From positions 1 to 64,000 of the forward strand of contig PHCC01000006.1 of the NCBI GenBank assembly GCA_002842215.1: DNA of 64,000 nt, given 5' to 3'. The stretch's first letter is position 1. Every line of letters starts with the position of its first letter. Origin of the DNA: Betaproteobacteria bacterium HGW-Betaproteobacteria-9 (GTDB lineage Bacteria > Pseudomonadota > Gammaproteobacteria > Burkholderiales > Burkholderiaceae_C). The notes beneath the pieces are model-generated. The model searched no databases. It was not told the DNA's origin and was given only the letters and a program-made list of their open reading frames with translations. The position numbers were made by a program, and so were the translations under genes. Positions 15,960 through 25,329 of the stretch are shown piece by piece.

Positions 15960-16964
15960 ATGAAGAAACCATCACTCACCAGTTTGCTGTCGCCACTGAC
16001 TCTGGCTGCGCTCCTGCTTGCTTCTCCGCCATCACAAGCGCAACAAAAACTTCAGATTGCGGGCAACTTTGCCACCGAACACCCGAGCAGCGTCGCCGTC
16101 GAAAAAGTGTTCAAAGCAGAGATTGCGAAGCGCACGAACAACGAACTGCAAGTTGATGTGTTCCCCGCCATGCAGCTCGGCGGCGCGAAGGAAAACGTCG
16201 ATGCAGTGCGCTCCGGCACGTTGGCGTTGACCTGGGTTGGCGCAGCCTACATGTCGCGCATCGTCCCTGAACTTGAAGCCGTGGCATTGCCGTTCGTGTT
16301 TCCGAATCGCGAAGTCGCGCTGCGCGTCATCGACGGCGCCGTTGGAGATGTGATCGAGAAAAAGCTGCAGGACAAGGGATTCACGTCGCTCGGCTGGATG
16401 GAACTTGGCATGCGCCATATCACCAACAGCCGTGGCCCGATCTCGAGCGTCGCTGATCTGAAGGGGCTCAAGCTGCGCCTGCAGCCGAGCGAGACGCACT
16501 TGTCGTCGTTCCGTGCGCTGGGCTCCAATCCTGTGTCGATGGACGTCAAGGAGCTGTACTCGGCACTCGAGCAACACGTCGTGGATGCGCAGGAGAATCC
16601 CTACACGGTGATCTCGGCGTCACGTTACGGCGAGGTGCAGAAGCACCTTTCAAACTCCGGTCATTTCTTCGATTTCATCGCTGTCATTGGCAGCAAGAAG
16701 GCTCTCGAACAGCTCAAGCCTGAACACCAGAAGGCGGTGCGCGAAGCGATGGCAGCGACGATCGCGTACCAACGCAAGCTGGCCATCGAAACAGAGAGCA
16801 AAGCTCTGGGCGAGCTGAAGAAGACGATGACCTACACCGAAATTTCGCCAGCCATGCGCGAGGAAATGCGCAAGCTGACGGCGCCCGTGATCGACGAGGT
16901 CGTCAAGAGGCGCGCTGGCGCAGCGCTGGTCGACCAGGTCCTGTCCGAAGTTGCCAAGAAGTAA
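15960..16964 (+). CDS. TRAP transporter substrate-binding protein (DctP family), first system
   Basis: Periplasmic solute-binding protein, 334 residues. It has a signal peptide with cleavage near SQAQ (residue 23). DctP-family landmarks include FPAMQLGGAKENVDAVRSGT, LPFVFPNREVA and LKGLKLRLQPSETHLSS, where the arginine of RLQPS normally pairs with a carboxylate of the ligand. AGGAG lies upstream of the ATG at 15960. The gene is followed by matching DctQ and DctM genes. The ligand is probably an organic acid from the ureide pathway. Confidence 0.92.
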   Translation: MKKPSLTSLLSPLTLAALLLASPPSQAQQKLQIAGNFATEHPSSVAVEKVFKAEIAKRTNNELQVDVFPAMQLGGAKENVDAVRSGTLALTWVGAAYMSRIVPELEAVALPFVFPNREVALRVIDGAVGDVIEKKLQDKGFTSLGWMELGMRHITNSRGPISSVADLKGLKLRLQPSETHLSSFRALGSNPVSMDVKELYSALEQHVVDAQENPYTVISASRYGEVQKHLSNSGHFFDFIAVIGSKKALEQLKPEHQKAVREAMAATIAYQRKLAIETESKALGELKKTMTYTEISPAMREEMRKLTAPVIDEVVKRRAGAALVDQVLSEVAKK

Positions 16965-16990
16965 CTGTCAGACACCACACGGAGGTCCAC

Positions 16991-17518
16991 GTGAGCCACC
17001 CTGTCCTTCCCGTCGTTTATGACACCCGATCGTGGTCGGGACGCACCCTGCACGCGCTCGATAGATTCGTGCTGGTATTGCTGTTGCTGGCTGTCACAGT
17101 GATGGTTGGCGTGGTCTCGGCGCAGGTCGCCTTGCGTTACGGCTTCAACAGGTCCTTCGACTGGGCCGACGAGGTGTCACGTTTGGCATTCGTGTGGAGC
17201 ATTTTCTTGGCCATACCGCTCGGTGTGCGCCAAGGCGCACACATTGGTATCGATATCGTCGTCGCCAAAATGCCATCGCAGGTACAGATGGTCTTGAGGC
17301 GCGGCGGCGCTTGGCTCTGCGCTGTGATGATGCTGGTCATCGCATGGGCTGCGTTGGGTGTGGCGACCGAGCAGTGGGGCGAGCTCATGTCCGTGCTTGA
17401 CTGGAGCGTTGGCTGGTTCATCGTGCCAGTCGGCGTCGGTGCAATGCTGTCAGCGTTGCATTTGGTCCGCATCGCGATTCAGGGGCCGTCGACGTTCTCC
17501 GCCGGGGGTGCCGAATGA
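16991..17518 (+). CDS. TRAP transporter small permease (DctQ)
   Basis: 175-residue inner-membrane protein with four hydrophobic segments and the DctQ motif RYGFNRSFDWADEVSRLAFV near residues 45-65. The start is GTG at 16991, preceded by GGAGG. The stop overlaps the DctM start by four bases. Confidence 0.92.
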   Translation: MSHPVLPVVYDTRSWSGRTLHALDRFVLVLLLLAVTVMVGVVSAQVALRYGFNRSFDWADEVSRLAFVWSIFLAIPLGVRQGAHIGIDIVVAKMPSQVQMVLRRGGAWLCAVMMLVIAWAALGVATEQWGELMSVLDWSVGWFIVPVGVGAMLSALHLVRIAIQGPSTFSAGGAE

Positions 17519-18795
17519 GCGCCGCCATCGTCCTCGGCTTCATGCTGCTGGCTTGCCTGGGCCTGCCGATCGCGTTTGCGATGGGTGTCGCCGCGATGGT
17601 CGCACTGTGGGTCACCGGTGTTGACTTCTCGATGGTGCCGCAGCGCATGATGCATGCGGTCAATTCCTTTCCCCTGATGTCAATTCCGTTCTTCATGCTC
17701 GCCGGTGAGTTGATGATCAAGGCCGGTATCGTTGAGCGACTGATCTCTTTGGCCAATTCGGTGGTCGGCCGGGTACGCGGCGGCATGGCGCATGTGACGA
17801 TGCTGTCGGGCGCCGGTTTGGCCACGGTGTCGGGCGCGGCGGTCTCCGACGCCAGCGCAATGTCAGCCATCCTCGTTCCTTCGCTGTCAAAGATCTATGA
17901 CCGGCCGTTCGCGGCCGCAATTGTGGCCGCTGCCGCCAACCTTGGGCCGATCCTGCCGCCGTCGGGTGCGATGATCGTTTACGCCTTCATGGCCGGCTCG
18001 TCGGTCTCTGTTGGCGGCTTGTTCATGGCCGGCGTCGTGCCCGGCATCATCATCTGCGTCGGCTTCATGCTGCTGTGCTCGTGGATTGCTGGTCGACGTG
18101 GGTGGGCTGTCACAGGAGACCCCTTCAGCGTCAAGAACGTGCTGGTCGAACTGCGCCGGTCATTGATTGTTTTGCTGATGCCGGTGATCGTGATCGGCGG
18201 CATCGTTGGCGGCGCCTTCACGGCCACCGAAGGTGCAGCGATCGCTGTCGTCTATTCGCTGGCGATCGGCTTCCTGATCACGCGCAAACTCTCTCTGCGA
18301 GACTTGCCTGGCATTGTCGTCCGTGCTGGAATCACATCCTCTGTGGTCGGCGCGCTGATCGCCTTCGCGTCGATCATCACTTACCTGATGACAGTCGACT
18401 TGTTGCCACAGCAGTTGTCGGTTTTTCTGCGGGCGATGACCACCGACCCACTTGTTTTCATGGGAATGGTGGCGGTGATCCTGTTCATCGTCGGCATGTT
18501 CCTGGAGTCGAACGCGGCCTACATCATGCTCGTGCCGCTTCTGCACCCGATCGCACTTCAATACGGTATTGACCCGCTGCACTTCGGATTCGTCTTCGTG
18601 CTCAACCTCGTCATCGGCATGCTCACACCCCCGGTCGGCGTCGTGCTCTTCGTCGTCAGCGGCGTCACCCAAGTGCCCATGCGCGAGCTCGTCAAAAGCG
18701 CATGGCCCTTTATCACGCTGATGTACGCCGTGCTGGCCCTGTGTATCTTTTTCCCCGCCATCGTCACGACCCTGCCGCGAGCGTTGGGTTACTGA
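17515..18795 (+). CDS. TRAP transporter large permease (DctM)
   Basis: 426-residue protein with about twelve transmembrane helices. The family motifs FPLMSIPFFMLAGELM and ANLGPILPPSGAMIVYAFMA are present, and the C-terminal NLVIGMLTPPVGVVLFVVSG is typical of the transport core. With the preceding DctP and DctQ it makes a full sodium-coupled TRAP importer. Confidence 0.95.
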   Translation: MSAAIVLGFMLLACLGLPIAFAMGVAAMVALWVTGVDFSMVPQRMMHAVNSFPLMSIPFFMLAGELMIKAGIVERLISLANSVVGRVRGGMAHVTMLSGAGLATVSGAAVSDASAMSAILVPSLSKIYDRPFAAAIVAAAANLGPILPPSGAMIVYAFMAGSSVSVGGLFMAGVVPGIIICVGFMLLCSWIAGRRGWAVTGDPFSVKNVLVELRRSLIVLLMPVIVIGGIVGGAFTATEGAAIAVVYSLAIGFLITRKLSLRDLPGIVVRAGITSSVVGALIAFASIITYLMTVDLLPQQLSVFLRAMTTDPLVFMGMVAVILFIVGMFLESNAAYIMLVPLLHPIALQYGIDPLHFGFVFVLNLVIGMLTPPVGVVLFVVSGVTQVPMRELVKSAWPFITLMYAVLALCIFFPAIVTTLPRALGY

Positions 18796-18842
18796 TCTGT
18801 CCTGGCTTCCGTTCGCCTCATCATCCACCTCAGGAGACTTTC

Positions 18843-19898
18843 ATGTCGCTCAAGCACCATCTGACCACCGCCGCTACGGCGCTCGCGCTGTCCCTCGGCC
18901 TTTCCTCCGGCGCACAAGCCCAGGACCGCGTCACCCTCAAGGTTGTCGGCCAGCCCGCGGCCACCGGTTTGATCCAGAAGAACAAAGAAAAACCCTTCTT
19001 CGACGACTTTGCCAAGCGCACTGGCCTGCCGTTCGACGCCGACTACAAGTCGATCGACTCGCTCGGCATCAAGGACACGGAACAGTTGCGTGTGATGAAA
19101 GCTGGCCTGTTCGACATCGTGTCGCTGCGCGTGTCGCAGAACTCCCGCGACGAGCCAACTCTGCTCGGCATGGACCTGGTTGGCGCCGCGCCTGACTATG
19201 CGACCGCTCGCAAGGTGTACGAGTCCTACAGCGATACGCTCGACCAGCGCCTGCAGAAGCAGTTTCAGGTCAAGCTGCTCGGAATCTGGCCCTTTGGCCC
19301 GCAGATCCTGTTCTGCAAGAAACCGATTGCCAAGCTCGCCGATATGGCCGGCATGAAGGTACGCGTCTACGATCAAAACTTGGCCAAATTCATTGAATCG
19401 GTTGGTGGTACGCCGGTGCCGCTGTCTTTCACCGAAGTGCACCAATCGTTGTCGCTGGGTGTAGTCGATTGCGCAATCACTGGTCCAAGTTCGGCCAACT
19501 CATCGAACTGGCCCGAAGTGACAACGCACCAGTACGCGCTTGGCTTCCAGATGGCAATGAACGGCTATGCAATGTCGATGAAGTCGTGGAATCGCTTGAG
19601 CCCTGATCAGAAATCGAAGATGCAAGCGGCGTTCAATACTCTGGTTGACGATATCTGGGCTTATTCGCAGGAGCTGACGCAGGACGCCATCAACTGCAAC
19701 GCCGGTAAAGATCCGTGCACCACGGGCAAGAAGTTCAAACTGGTCAACGTACCTGTTACCGACGCTGACAAGGAGACGGTGCGCAAGGCGGTGGCCTCGA
19801 TCTCGCTGCCTACCTGGGCTGAAATCTGCGACAAGTCCAATCCTGGCTGCTCCGCCGCCTGGAAGAAGACCGTCGGTAAAGCCATCGGCGTTCAGTGA
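18843..19898 (+). CDS. TRAP transporter substrate-binding protein (DctP family), second system
   Basis: 351 residues with a signal peptide ending near AQAQ (residue 24). It belongs to the DctP superfamily but differs clearly from the first binding protein: MKVRVYDQNLAKFIESVGGTP carries the ligand-binding arginine. The C-terminal part has two short cysteine loops, NCNAGKDPC (near residue 284) and ICDKSNPGC (near 328), which may form disulfides in the periplasm. AGGAG precedes the ATG. A second transporter in one operon suggests two different pathway compounds are imported. Confidence 0.9.
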   Translation: MSLKHHLTTAATALALSLGLSSGAQAQDRVTLKVVGQPAATGLIQKNKEKPFFDDFAKRTGLPFDADYKSIDSLGIKDTEQLRVMKAGLFDIVSLRVSQNSRDEPTLLGMDLVGAAPDYATARKVYESYSDTLDQRLQKQFQVKLLGIWPFGPQILFCKKPIAKLADMAGMKVRVYDQNLAKFIESVGGTPVPLSFTEVHQSLSLGVVDCAITGPSSANSSNWPEVTTHQYALGFQMAMNGYAMSMKSWNRLSPDQKSKMQAAFNTLVDDIWAYSQELTQDAINCNAGKDPCTTGKKFKLVNVPVTDADKETVRKAVASISLPTWAEICDKSNPGCSAAWKKTVGKAIGVQ

Positions 19899-19968
19899 CC
19901 TGATCCACCCCGCTCGGGCGGCGCGCACCTCGCGTCGCCCGCCTTGTACTTCGAACCAGGATCCCATC

Positions 19969-20580
19969 ATGAAAGACGCCATCGAACGCTGGCTGGGCAC
20001 ACTATTCGGTTTCATCTTCGTCGCCTTGTCATGCATGGTGGCGGTCGAGACGCTGGCCCGAAAGATCTTCAACTTTTCGTTGCAAGGTGCCGATGAACTC
20101 GGCGGATACACCTTGGCGCTAGGGGCAACAATTGCCTTCAGCCTGGCTCTGATGGGACGCACGCACATCCGCGTCGATGTGTTCCACGACCGCCTGCCGT
20201 CATGGCTGCAAACTGGGCTCAACTGGTTGTCTGTGGTCTGTCTGGCCGCCTTCGCAGGGCTATTGGCCTATCTCGCATGGTTCGTCGTCCAGGACACGCA
20301 GGCATACCAGAGCGTGTCGCAGACGCCTTGGGCCACACCGCTTCAGTATCCGCAATCGGCCTGGCTCGTCGGGTTGATCATGTTCGCCTTGGTGTCGGTC
20401 GGCTTCGCCCTGCGTGCCACCTGGCTGCTGGTGCGCGGTGACTTCAGGGTCCTGAATCTCGAGTTCGGTCCACGCACCACCAAGGACGAGGTCGATGAAG
20501 AATTGCATGACCTCAAGGCACGTTCAAGCAGCGAGACCATGTCACCAAGCGCTCTTGTCCCTACCGGAGCGCAAAAATGA
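19969..20580 (+). CDS. TRAP transporter small permease (DctQ), second system
   Basis: 203 residues with four hydrophobic segments and LQGADELGGYTLALGATIAF in the usual DctQ place. A polar C-terminal tail of about 40 residues extends past the last helix. Its stop overlaps the DctM start (ATGA). Confidence 0.9.
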   Translation: MKDAIERWLGTLFGFIFVALSCMVAVETLARKIFNFSLQGADELGGYTLALGATIAFSLALMGRTHIRVDVFHDRLPSWLQTGLNWLSVVCLAAFAGLLAYLAWFVVQDTQAYQSVSQTPWATPLQYPQSAWLVGLIMFALVSVGFALRATWLLVRGDFRVLNLEFGPRTTKDEVDEELHDLKARSSSETMSPSALVPTGAQK

Positions 20581-21869
20581 ATGTTTCCTACATCCTGATT
20601 GCATTCGCAGCCATGCTGGGCATGATGCTGCTCGGCTTGCCGATCGCCGTGGCCATGGCCGCGATCGGCATCGTCGGGGGGCTGTTCGCCTATGGCGTGC
20701 CGTTCATCGATTCGATCGCGCCAGTCGTCTGGGGTGTCCATAACGACAACCTGTTGACAGCGATTCCGCTGTTCGTGCTGATGGGCGAGTTGCTGCTTCG
20801 TTCGGGCATCGCCGACAGAATGTTCGGCGCGCTTGCTGCCTGGCTCGGACGACTGCCTGGCGGCTTGTTGCACACCAACGTCGGTTGCAGCGCGCTGTTT
20901 TCTGCGACGTCAGGCTCTTCGGTAGCCACGGCCGCCACGATCGGCACAGTGGCGCTGCCGTCGCTGTACAAGCGCGGCTACCGCATGGACATGTCGCTCG
21001 GGTCCATCGCCGCCGGCGGCACGCTCGGCATCCTGATACCCCCCTCTGTCAACATGATCATCTATGGCTCGTTGACCGATACCTCGATCAGCAAACTGTT
21101 TGTCGCCGGCATCATTCCTGGCCTGCTGCTGGCAGGGGCGTTCATGGGCTTCATCCTGTTGCATGCTTTGTACACCGGCAAGGCAGTGCGCGAGGAAAAG
21201 GTTCCCCTGGCGACGCGAATGCACCTGTTGAAGGACCTTGTGCCGCCCGGAGTGGTGTTCTTCATTGTGATGGGCAGCCTGTACAGCGGCTTGGCAACCA
21301 CCACCGAATCGGCAGCGCTGGGAGTGATCGCCTCACTGCTGTTTGCCTGGAAGAGCCGAAAACTGACATGGCTGCTGCTGCAGCATTGCTTCGTGCAAAC
21401 CGCCAAGACCACCGGCATGATCCTGCTGATCATCACCGCCGCGTTCATTCTCAACTTGGCGATCAGCCTGACCGGTGTGGCAGAAGCGATGACCGCCTGG
21501 GTCACCTCCTTCGGGCTCACTGCGACACAGTTGTTGCTGGTGCTGATTGCTTTCTACCTGTTGCTCGGCATGTTCATGGACGTGCTGTCAATGATGGTGG
21601 CAACGATACCCATCACTTTCCCAATCGTCACCGCGATGGGTATCGATCCGGTTTGGTATGGCATCTTCATCGTGCTGATGTGCGAACTCGGCATGATCAC
21701 GCCGCCCGTTGGAATGAACCTGTTTGTCGTGCATGGCATCCGGCCCGACAAGGGCGGTATCCATGACGCCATCGTCGGCGCGCTGCCATATGCCTTGATC
21801 ATGATCGCCTTCACGATCTTGCTGATGCTCGTGCCAGGCATTGCGACCTGGTTGCCGGGAAAGATGTGA
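20577..21869 (+). CDS. TRAP transporter large permease (DctM), second system
   Basis: 430-residue membrane protein. The DctM motifs AIPLFVLMGELLLRSG, AAGGTLGILIPPSVNMIIYG and CELGMITPPVGMNLFVVHGI are clear. It pairs with the second DctP/DctQ. The stop overlaps the start of the amidase gene (TGATG), so transport and hydrolysis genes share one transcript. Confidence 0.95.
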   Translation: MNVSYILIAFAAMLGMMLLGLPIAVAMAAIGIVGGLFAYGVPFIDSIAPVVWGVHNDNLLTAIPLFVLMGELLLRSGIADRMFGALAAWLGRLPGGLLHTNVGCSALFSATSGSSVATAATIGTVALPSLYKRGYRMDMSLGSIAAGGTLGILIPPSVNMIIYGSLTDTSISKLFVAGIIPGLLLAGAFMGFILLHALYTGKAVREEKVPLATRMHLLKDLVPPGVVFFIVMGSLYSGLATTTESAALGVIASLLFAWKSRKLTWLLLQHCFVQTAKTTGMILLIITAAFILNLAISLTGVAEAMTAWVTSFGLTATQLLLVLIAFYLLLGMFMDVLSMMVATIPITFPIVTAMGIDPVWYGIFIVLMCELGMITPPVGMNLFVVHGIRPDKGGIHDAIVGALPYALIMIAFTILLMLVPGIATWLPGKM

Positions 21870-23287
21870 TGAACGCTAAAGATGAAAGCGCGCTATGGCG
21901 TCTGTCGGCCAGCGAATTGCAGCATTGCTATCGCGCTGGCACTCTGGACCCAGTCACCGTTACGCAGGCGGTCCTGGATCGCATGGACGCGGTGAACAGT
22001 CGCCTGAATGCCGTCATCGCGCGGCGCGACTCGCGTGTGCTGGATGAGGCGAGGGCCTCCGCGAAGCGGTTTGCCAACGGGCAGGCGCTGTCTGCACTCG
22101 ACGGCATCCCGGTAACAGTGAAAGACAGCCTACTGACGGTCGATCAGCCGACGAGCTGGGGAACGAAGGCACTGCGTGAGCATCAGCCCGGACACGACGA
22201 GTTCTCAGTTGGCCGCGCACGCTCGGGCGGCGCTTTGATTGTTGGCAAAACCAATGTGCCGGAGTTCGCACTCGAAGGCTACACCGACAACCCGTTGTTC
22301 GGCACCACTGGTAATCCCTGGTCACCGTCATTGACTCCAGGCGGTTCGAGCGGTGGTGCAGTTGCTGCCCTGGCCGCTGGCATCGCTCCACTGGCCATCG
22401 GACAAGACGGCGGTGGGTCGATCCGCCGACCGGCGTCACATGCCGGTGTGGTCGGTCTGAAGCCGTCGTTGAGTGCATGGCCTCGTCAGCATGTGCTACC
22501 CAGTCTGCTGCTTGACTTCGAAGTCATCGGACCCTTGGCCCGTACTGTGGCTGACGTGCGGTTGCTGTTCGATGCATTGCGCGGGCCGGACCCCGTCGAT
22601 CGATCGTCGCTGGCGGCCGCGCAGGCCGCGCTGGCATGTCCGCGTTCCAAGGCGCCGAAGCGCCTCATCTACGTCGAGCGTTTCGGCAGTGCGCCGCTGG
22701 ACCCACAGATCGCGCGCAGTGCGCAGCAAGCCACCCGCGTTTTCGCCGATCTAGGTCACCACGTCGAGGCCAGTGCCTTACCGCTGGACTTGGACTTTTT
22801 CGTTGAGGCTTGGCCCCAGATCGGTCAGATCGGACTGGCGCGTATGTTCGAGGCACATCCCGACTGGGCCGATCAGGCCTCGGTCAAGTACCGCGACATG
22901 GCCGACGCCGGCCGACGCCTGCCAGCGTCGCGCCTTTGGCAGATCATCGACCACGTGACACAGCTGAGGCGCACCTGTGCCGCATTTTTCGAAGGCGTTG
23001 ATGGCATCCTGATGCCGTCCGCAGCGGCCTTGCCATGGCCCGCGAAGGAGGCTTTCCCGCCTCGCATAGATGGACAGGATGTCGGGCCGCGGGGTCACGC
23101 GATCTATACCGGATGGGTCAATGCAGCCGGCCTCCCAGGGCTTGCGCTGCCTGCCGAGTCGTCGTCCGAAGGACTGCCGATTGGCGTCCAGTTGATTGGC
23201 GCTTACGGCAGTGACGACACCCTGCTCGATCTAGGCGAAGCCTATGAAGCCGCAGCTCCCTGGGCTCACCGTTGGCCCGACCTGTGA
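21869..23287 (+). CDS. amidase-signature (AS) family amidohydrolase
   Basis: 472 residues. The Ser-cisSer-Lys machinery is visible: the lysine in GIPVTVKDSLL, the glycine/serine signature TPGGSSGGAVAALAAG, and the nucleophile region IGQDGGGSIRRPAS. The family hydrolyses linear amides and includes ureidomalonase and allophanate hydrolase-type enzymes. In this context a ring-opened ureide or carbamoyl amide is a reasonable substrate, but this is inference. The ATG at 21869 overlaps the preceding stop. Confidence 0.92.
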   Translation: MNAKDESALWRLSASELQHCYRAGTLDPVTVTQAVLDRMDAVNSRLNAVIARRDSRVLDEARASAKRFANGQALSALDGIPVTVKDSLLTVDQPTSWGTKALREHQPGHDEFSVGRARSGGALIVGKTNVPEFALEGYTDNPLFGTTGNPWSPSLTPGGSSGGAVAALAAGIAPLAIGQDGGGSIRRPASHAGVVGLKPSLSAWPRQHVLPSLLLDFEVIGPLARTVADVRLLFDALRGPDPVDRSSLAAAQAALACPRSKAPKRLIYVERFGSAPLDPQIARSAQQATRVFADLGHHVEASALPLDLDFFVEAWPQIGQIGLARMFEAHPDWADQASVKYRDMADAGRRLPASRLWQIIDHVTQLRRTCAAFFEGVDGILMPSAAALPWPAKEAFPPRIDGQDVGPRGHAIYTGWVNAAGLPGLALPAESSSEGLPIGVQLIGAYGSDDTLLDLGEAYEAAAPWAHRWPDL

Positions 23288-24057
23288 TGAATGACCCTAT
23301 GAACATCATAGAAACGACAGCAGGTCTGCTGGCGCGCGCGCGGCACAACCACGAACCAGTTGCGGCAGGTACGTCGTTCTTGCCGGATGCATTGTCTGCG
23401 TACGCAGTCCAGGAGGCTGTTGCGGCGCGTTTCGGCTGGTACGGTGATACGCCTGCGTGCTACTGGAAGTCGGGCGGACCTTCGCGTGAGGCAATACCCA
23501 CGCATGCGCCACTACCGCCCGACGGGGTCTGGTCGAGCCCAGCCGAAGCAGGCGAATGGCCGTTCCAGATGCGTGGCATAGAAGCCGAGATCGCTTTGAG
23601 ACTGGCCTGTGATGTGACATCAGTCATGGCGAGAGAACTCGACTTTAACCAGACAGGGAAGCTCGTCGACGCAATGTGCGTATCCATCGAGATCGTCGAC
23701 TCGCGCTGGGTCGAAGGTCTGGACGCGCCTGCTCTGGCCAAGCTCGCGGATCTGCAGTCGCATGGCGCGCTGGTGCTTGGTGAATGGACCCCGTTCCGGC
23801 CCCAAGACTGGGGGCAGCAGTCCTGCCTGGTGCAGATTGGCGGCCAGCCCCTCGTTGAGCGGTGCGGCACGCATCCGATGAACGACCCCCTGTTCGTGCT
23901 TCCAGCCTGGTTACGCCATGCGACTCGGCAAGGTCGGACTATTCCGGTGGGATCCGTCGTCACCACCGGTACCTGGGTCGGCATCCTGAGTGCGGCTGCT
24001 GGCGACCACGTCCACGTCTCATTCGAAGGCATTGGCCAAGCGTCCGTGCAACTCTAA
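23287..24057 (+). CDS. 2-keto-4-pentenoate hydratase/FAH-superfamily protein
   Basis: 256 residues. The fumarylacetoacetate-hydrolase fold is indicated by the metal-binding E-x-E motif in MRGIEAEIALRL near residue 100 and by the C-terminal GSVVTTGTWVGILSAAAGD. MhpD-type hydratases and FAH-type lyases or decarboxylases share these features. The start overlaps the amidase stop; a second ATG four codons later is possible. In a ureide pathway it could act as a lyase or hydratase on a 2-oxo acid intermediate, which is not shown by the sequence. Confidence 0.82.
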   Translation: MNDPMNIIETTAGLLARARHNHEPVAAGTSFLPDALSAYAVQEAVAARFGWYGDTPACYWKSGGPSREAIPTHAPLPPDGVWSSPAEAGEWPFQMRGIEAEIALRLACDVTSVMARELDFNQTGKLVDAMCVSIEIVDSRWVEGLDAPALAKLADLQSHGALVLGEWTPFRPQDWGQQSCLVQIGGQPLVERCGTHPMNDPLFVLPAWLRHATRQGRTIPVGSVVTTGTWVGILSAAAGDHVHVSFEGIGQASVQL

Positions 24058-24078
24058 TTTCCATTGCCTCCATACATC

Positions 24079-25329
24079 ATGATCCACCTCGACAAACACC
24101 CTTCTGGTCGTCACTTCCTGCAAATCCCTGGTCCCAGCCCGGTTCCAGACCGCATCCTGCGTGCGATCAGTCTGCCAACCATCGACCACCGCGGCCCCGA
24201 GTTCGGAGCCCTGGGCTTGAAAGTGATTGCCGGCCTTCAACAAGTATTTCGGACTCGACACCCAGTGTGCATTTACCCCGCGTCGGGCACGGGTGCCTGG
24301 GAAGCCGCTCTCGTCAACGTCATGAGCTCCAGAGACAAGGTGCTGATGTTCGAAACCGGGCATTTCGCAACGCTTTGGAACAAGATGGCGCTGCGTCTTG
24401 GCCTTGATCCTGAATTTTTAACCCTGCCCGGCTGCGATGAGACCACCGGCCTGCCCAACAGTTGGCGCCATGGCGTTCAGGCCGACCGGATCGAACAGCG
24501 CTTGCGCGAAGACCGCGATTACCAGATCAAGGCCGTGTGCGTTGTGCACAACGAGACTTCTACCGGAGTGACCTCCGACATCGCTGCGGTGCGCCGCGCG
24601 ATCGACGCCGCTGGGCACCCGGCGCTGCTGATGGTCGACAGCATCTCAGGCCTGGCCAGCGCCGATTACCGCCACGATGAATGGGGCGTCGATGTCACGA
24701 TCAGTGGTTCGCAAAAGGGCTTGATGATGCCTCCGGGTATGAGCTTCAACGCCTTGTCGCCAAAGGCGATCGAGGCCAGCAAGTTCGCTCGTTTGCCAAA
24801 AGCCTTCTGGGCCTGGGACGAGATCATTGAGATGAACCGGACTGGCTACTGGCCCTACACGCCAAATACCAACCTGCTCTATGGTCTGAGCGAGGCACTG
24901 GACATGCTGCTTGAGCAGGGGCTCCCGACAGTCTTCGCACGCCATCAACGTTGGGCGACGGGCGTTCGCGCTGCGGTGAATGCCTGGGGTTTGCCGATCC
25001 AATGCGCCGACCCAAACGTTTATTCACCGGTATTGACCGGAGTGATCACACCACTGGGGGTTGACGCCGATGCGTTGCGCCGTTTGATTCATGATCGATT
25101 CGACCTCTCGCTCGGTGCCGGTCTGGGCAAACTGAAGGGACGCATGTTCCGAATTGGTCACCTCGGTGATTGCAACGAACTGACCTTGATGGGTGCCCTG
25201 TCCGGTGTCGAGATGGGTTTGAAGCTGGCGGGCGTACCGCTGGCTGGCAGTGGTGTGGTGGCTGCTATGGCGCAGTTCGCAAGGGAGCCATCGATGTCGG
25301 ATGTACTTCAAACCCACACCGATCGATGA
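24079..25329 (+). CDS. class V PLP-dependent aminotransferase (serine/alanine/ureidoglycine-glyoxylate type)
   Basis: 416 residues. The N-terminal FLQIPGPSPVPDRILRAI is typical of the alanine/serine-glyoxylate aminotransferase family, YPASGTGAWEAALVN binds the cofactor phosphate, and the Schiff-base lysine is in SGSQKGLMMPPG. PucG-type ureidoglycine-glyoxylate aminotransferases belong to the same family. The adjacent UraD-like gene, whose start overlaps this stop, makes a purine/ureide role more likely than a serine-cycle role. I chose the ATG at 24079; another at 24064 would add only five residues. Confidence 0.85.
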   Translation: MIHLDKHPSGRHFLQIPGPSPVPDRILRAISLPTIDHRGPEFGALGLKVIAGLQQVFRTRHPVCIYPASGTGAWEAALVNVMSSRDKVLMFETGHFATLWNKMALRLGLDPEFLTLPGCDETTGLPNSWRHGVQADRIEQRLREDRDYQIKAVCVVHNETSTGVTSDIAAVRRAIDAAGHPALLMVDSISGLASADYRHDEWGVDVTISGSQKGLMMPPGMSFNALSPKAIEASKFARLPKAFWAWDEIIEMNRTGYWPYTPNTNLLYGLSEALDMLLEQGLPTVFARHQRWATGVRAAVNAWGLPIQCADPNVYSPVLTGVITPLGVDADALRRLIHDRFDLSLGAGLGKLKGRMFRIGHLGDCNELTLMGALSGVEMGLKLAGVPLAGSGVVAAMAQFAREPSMSDVLQTHTDR

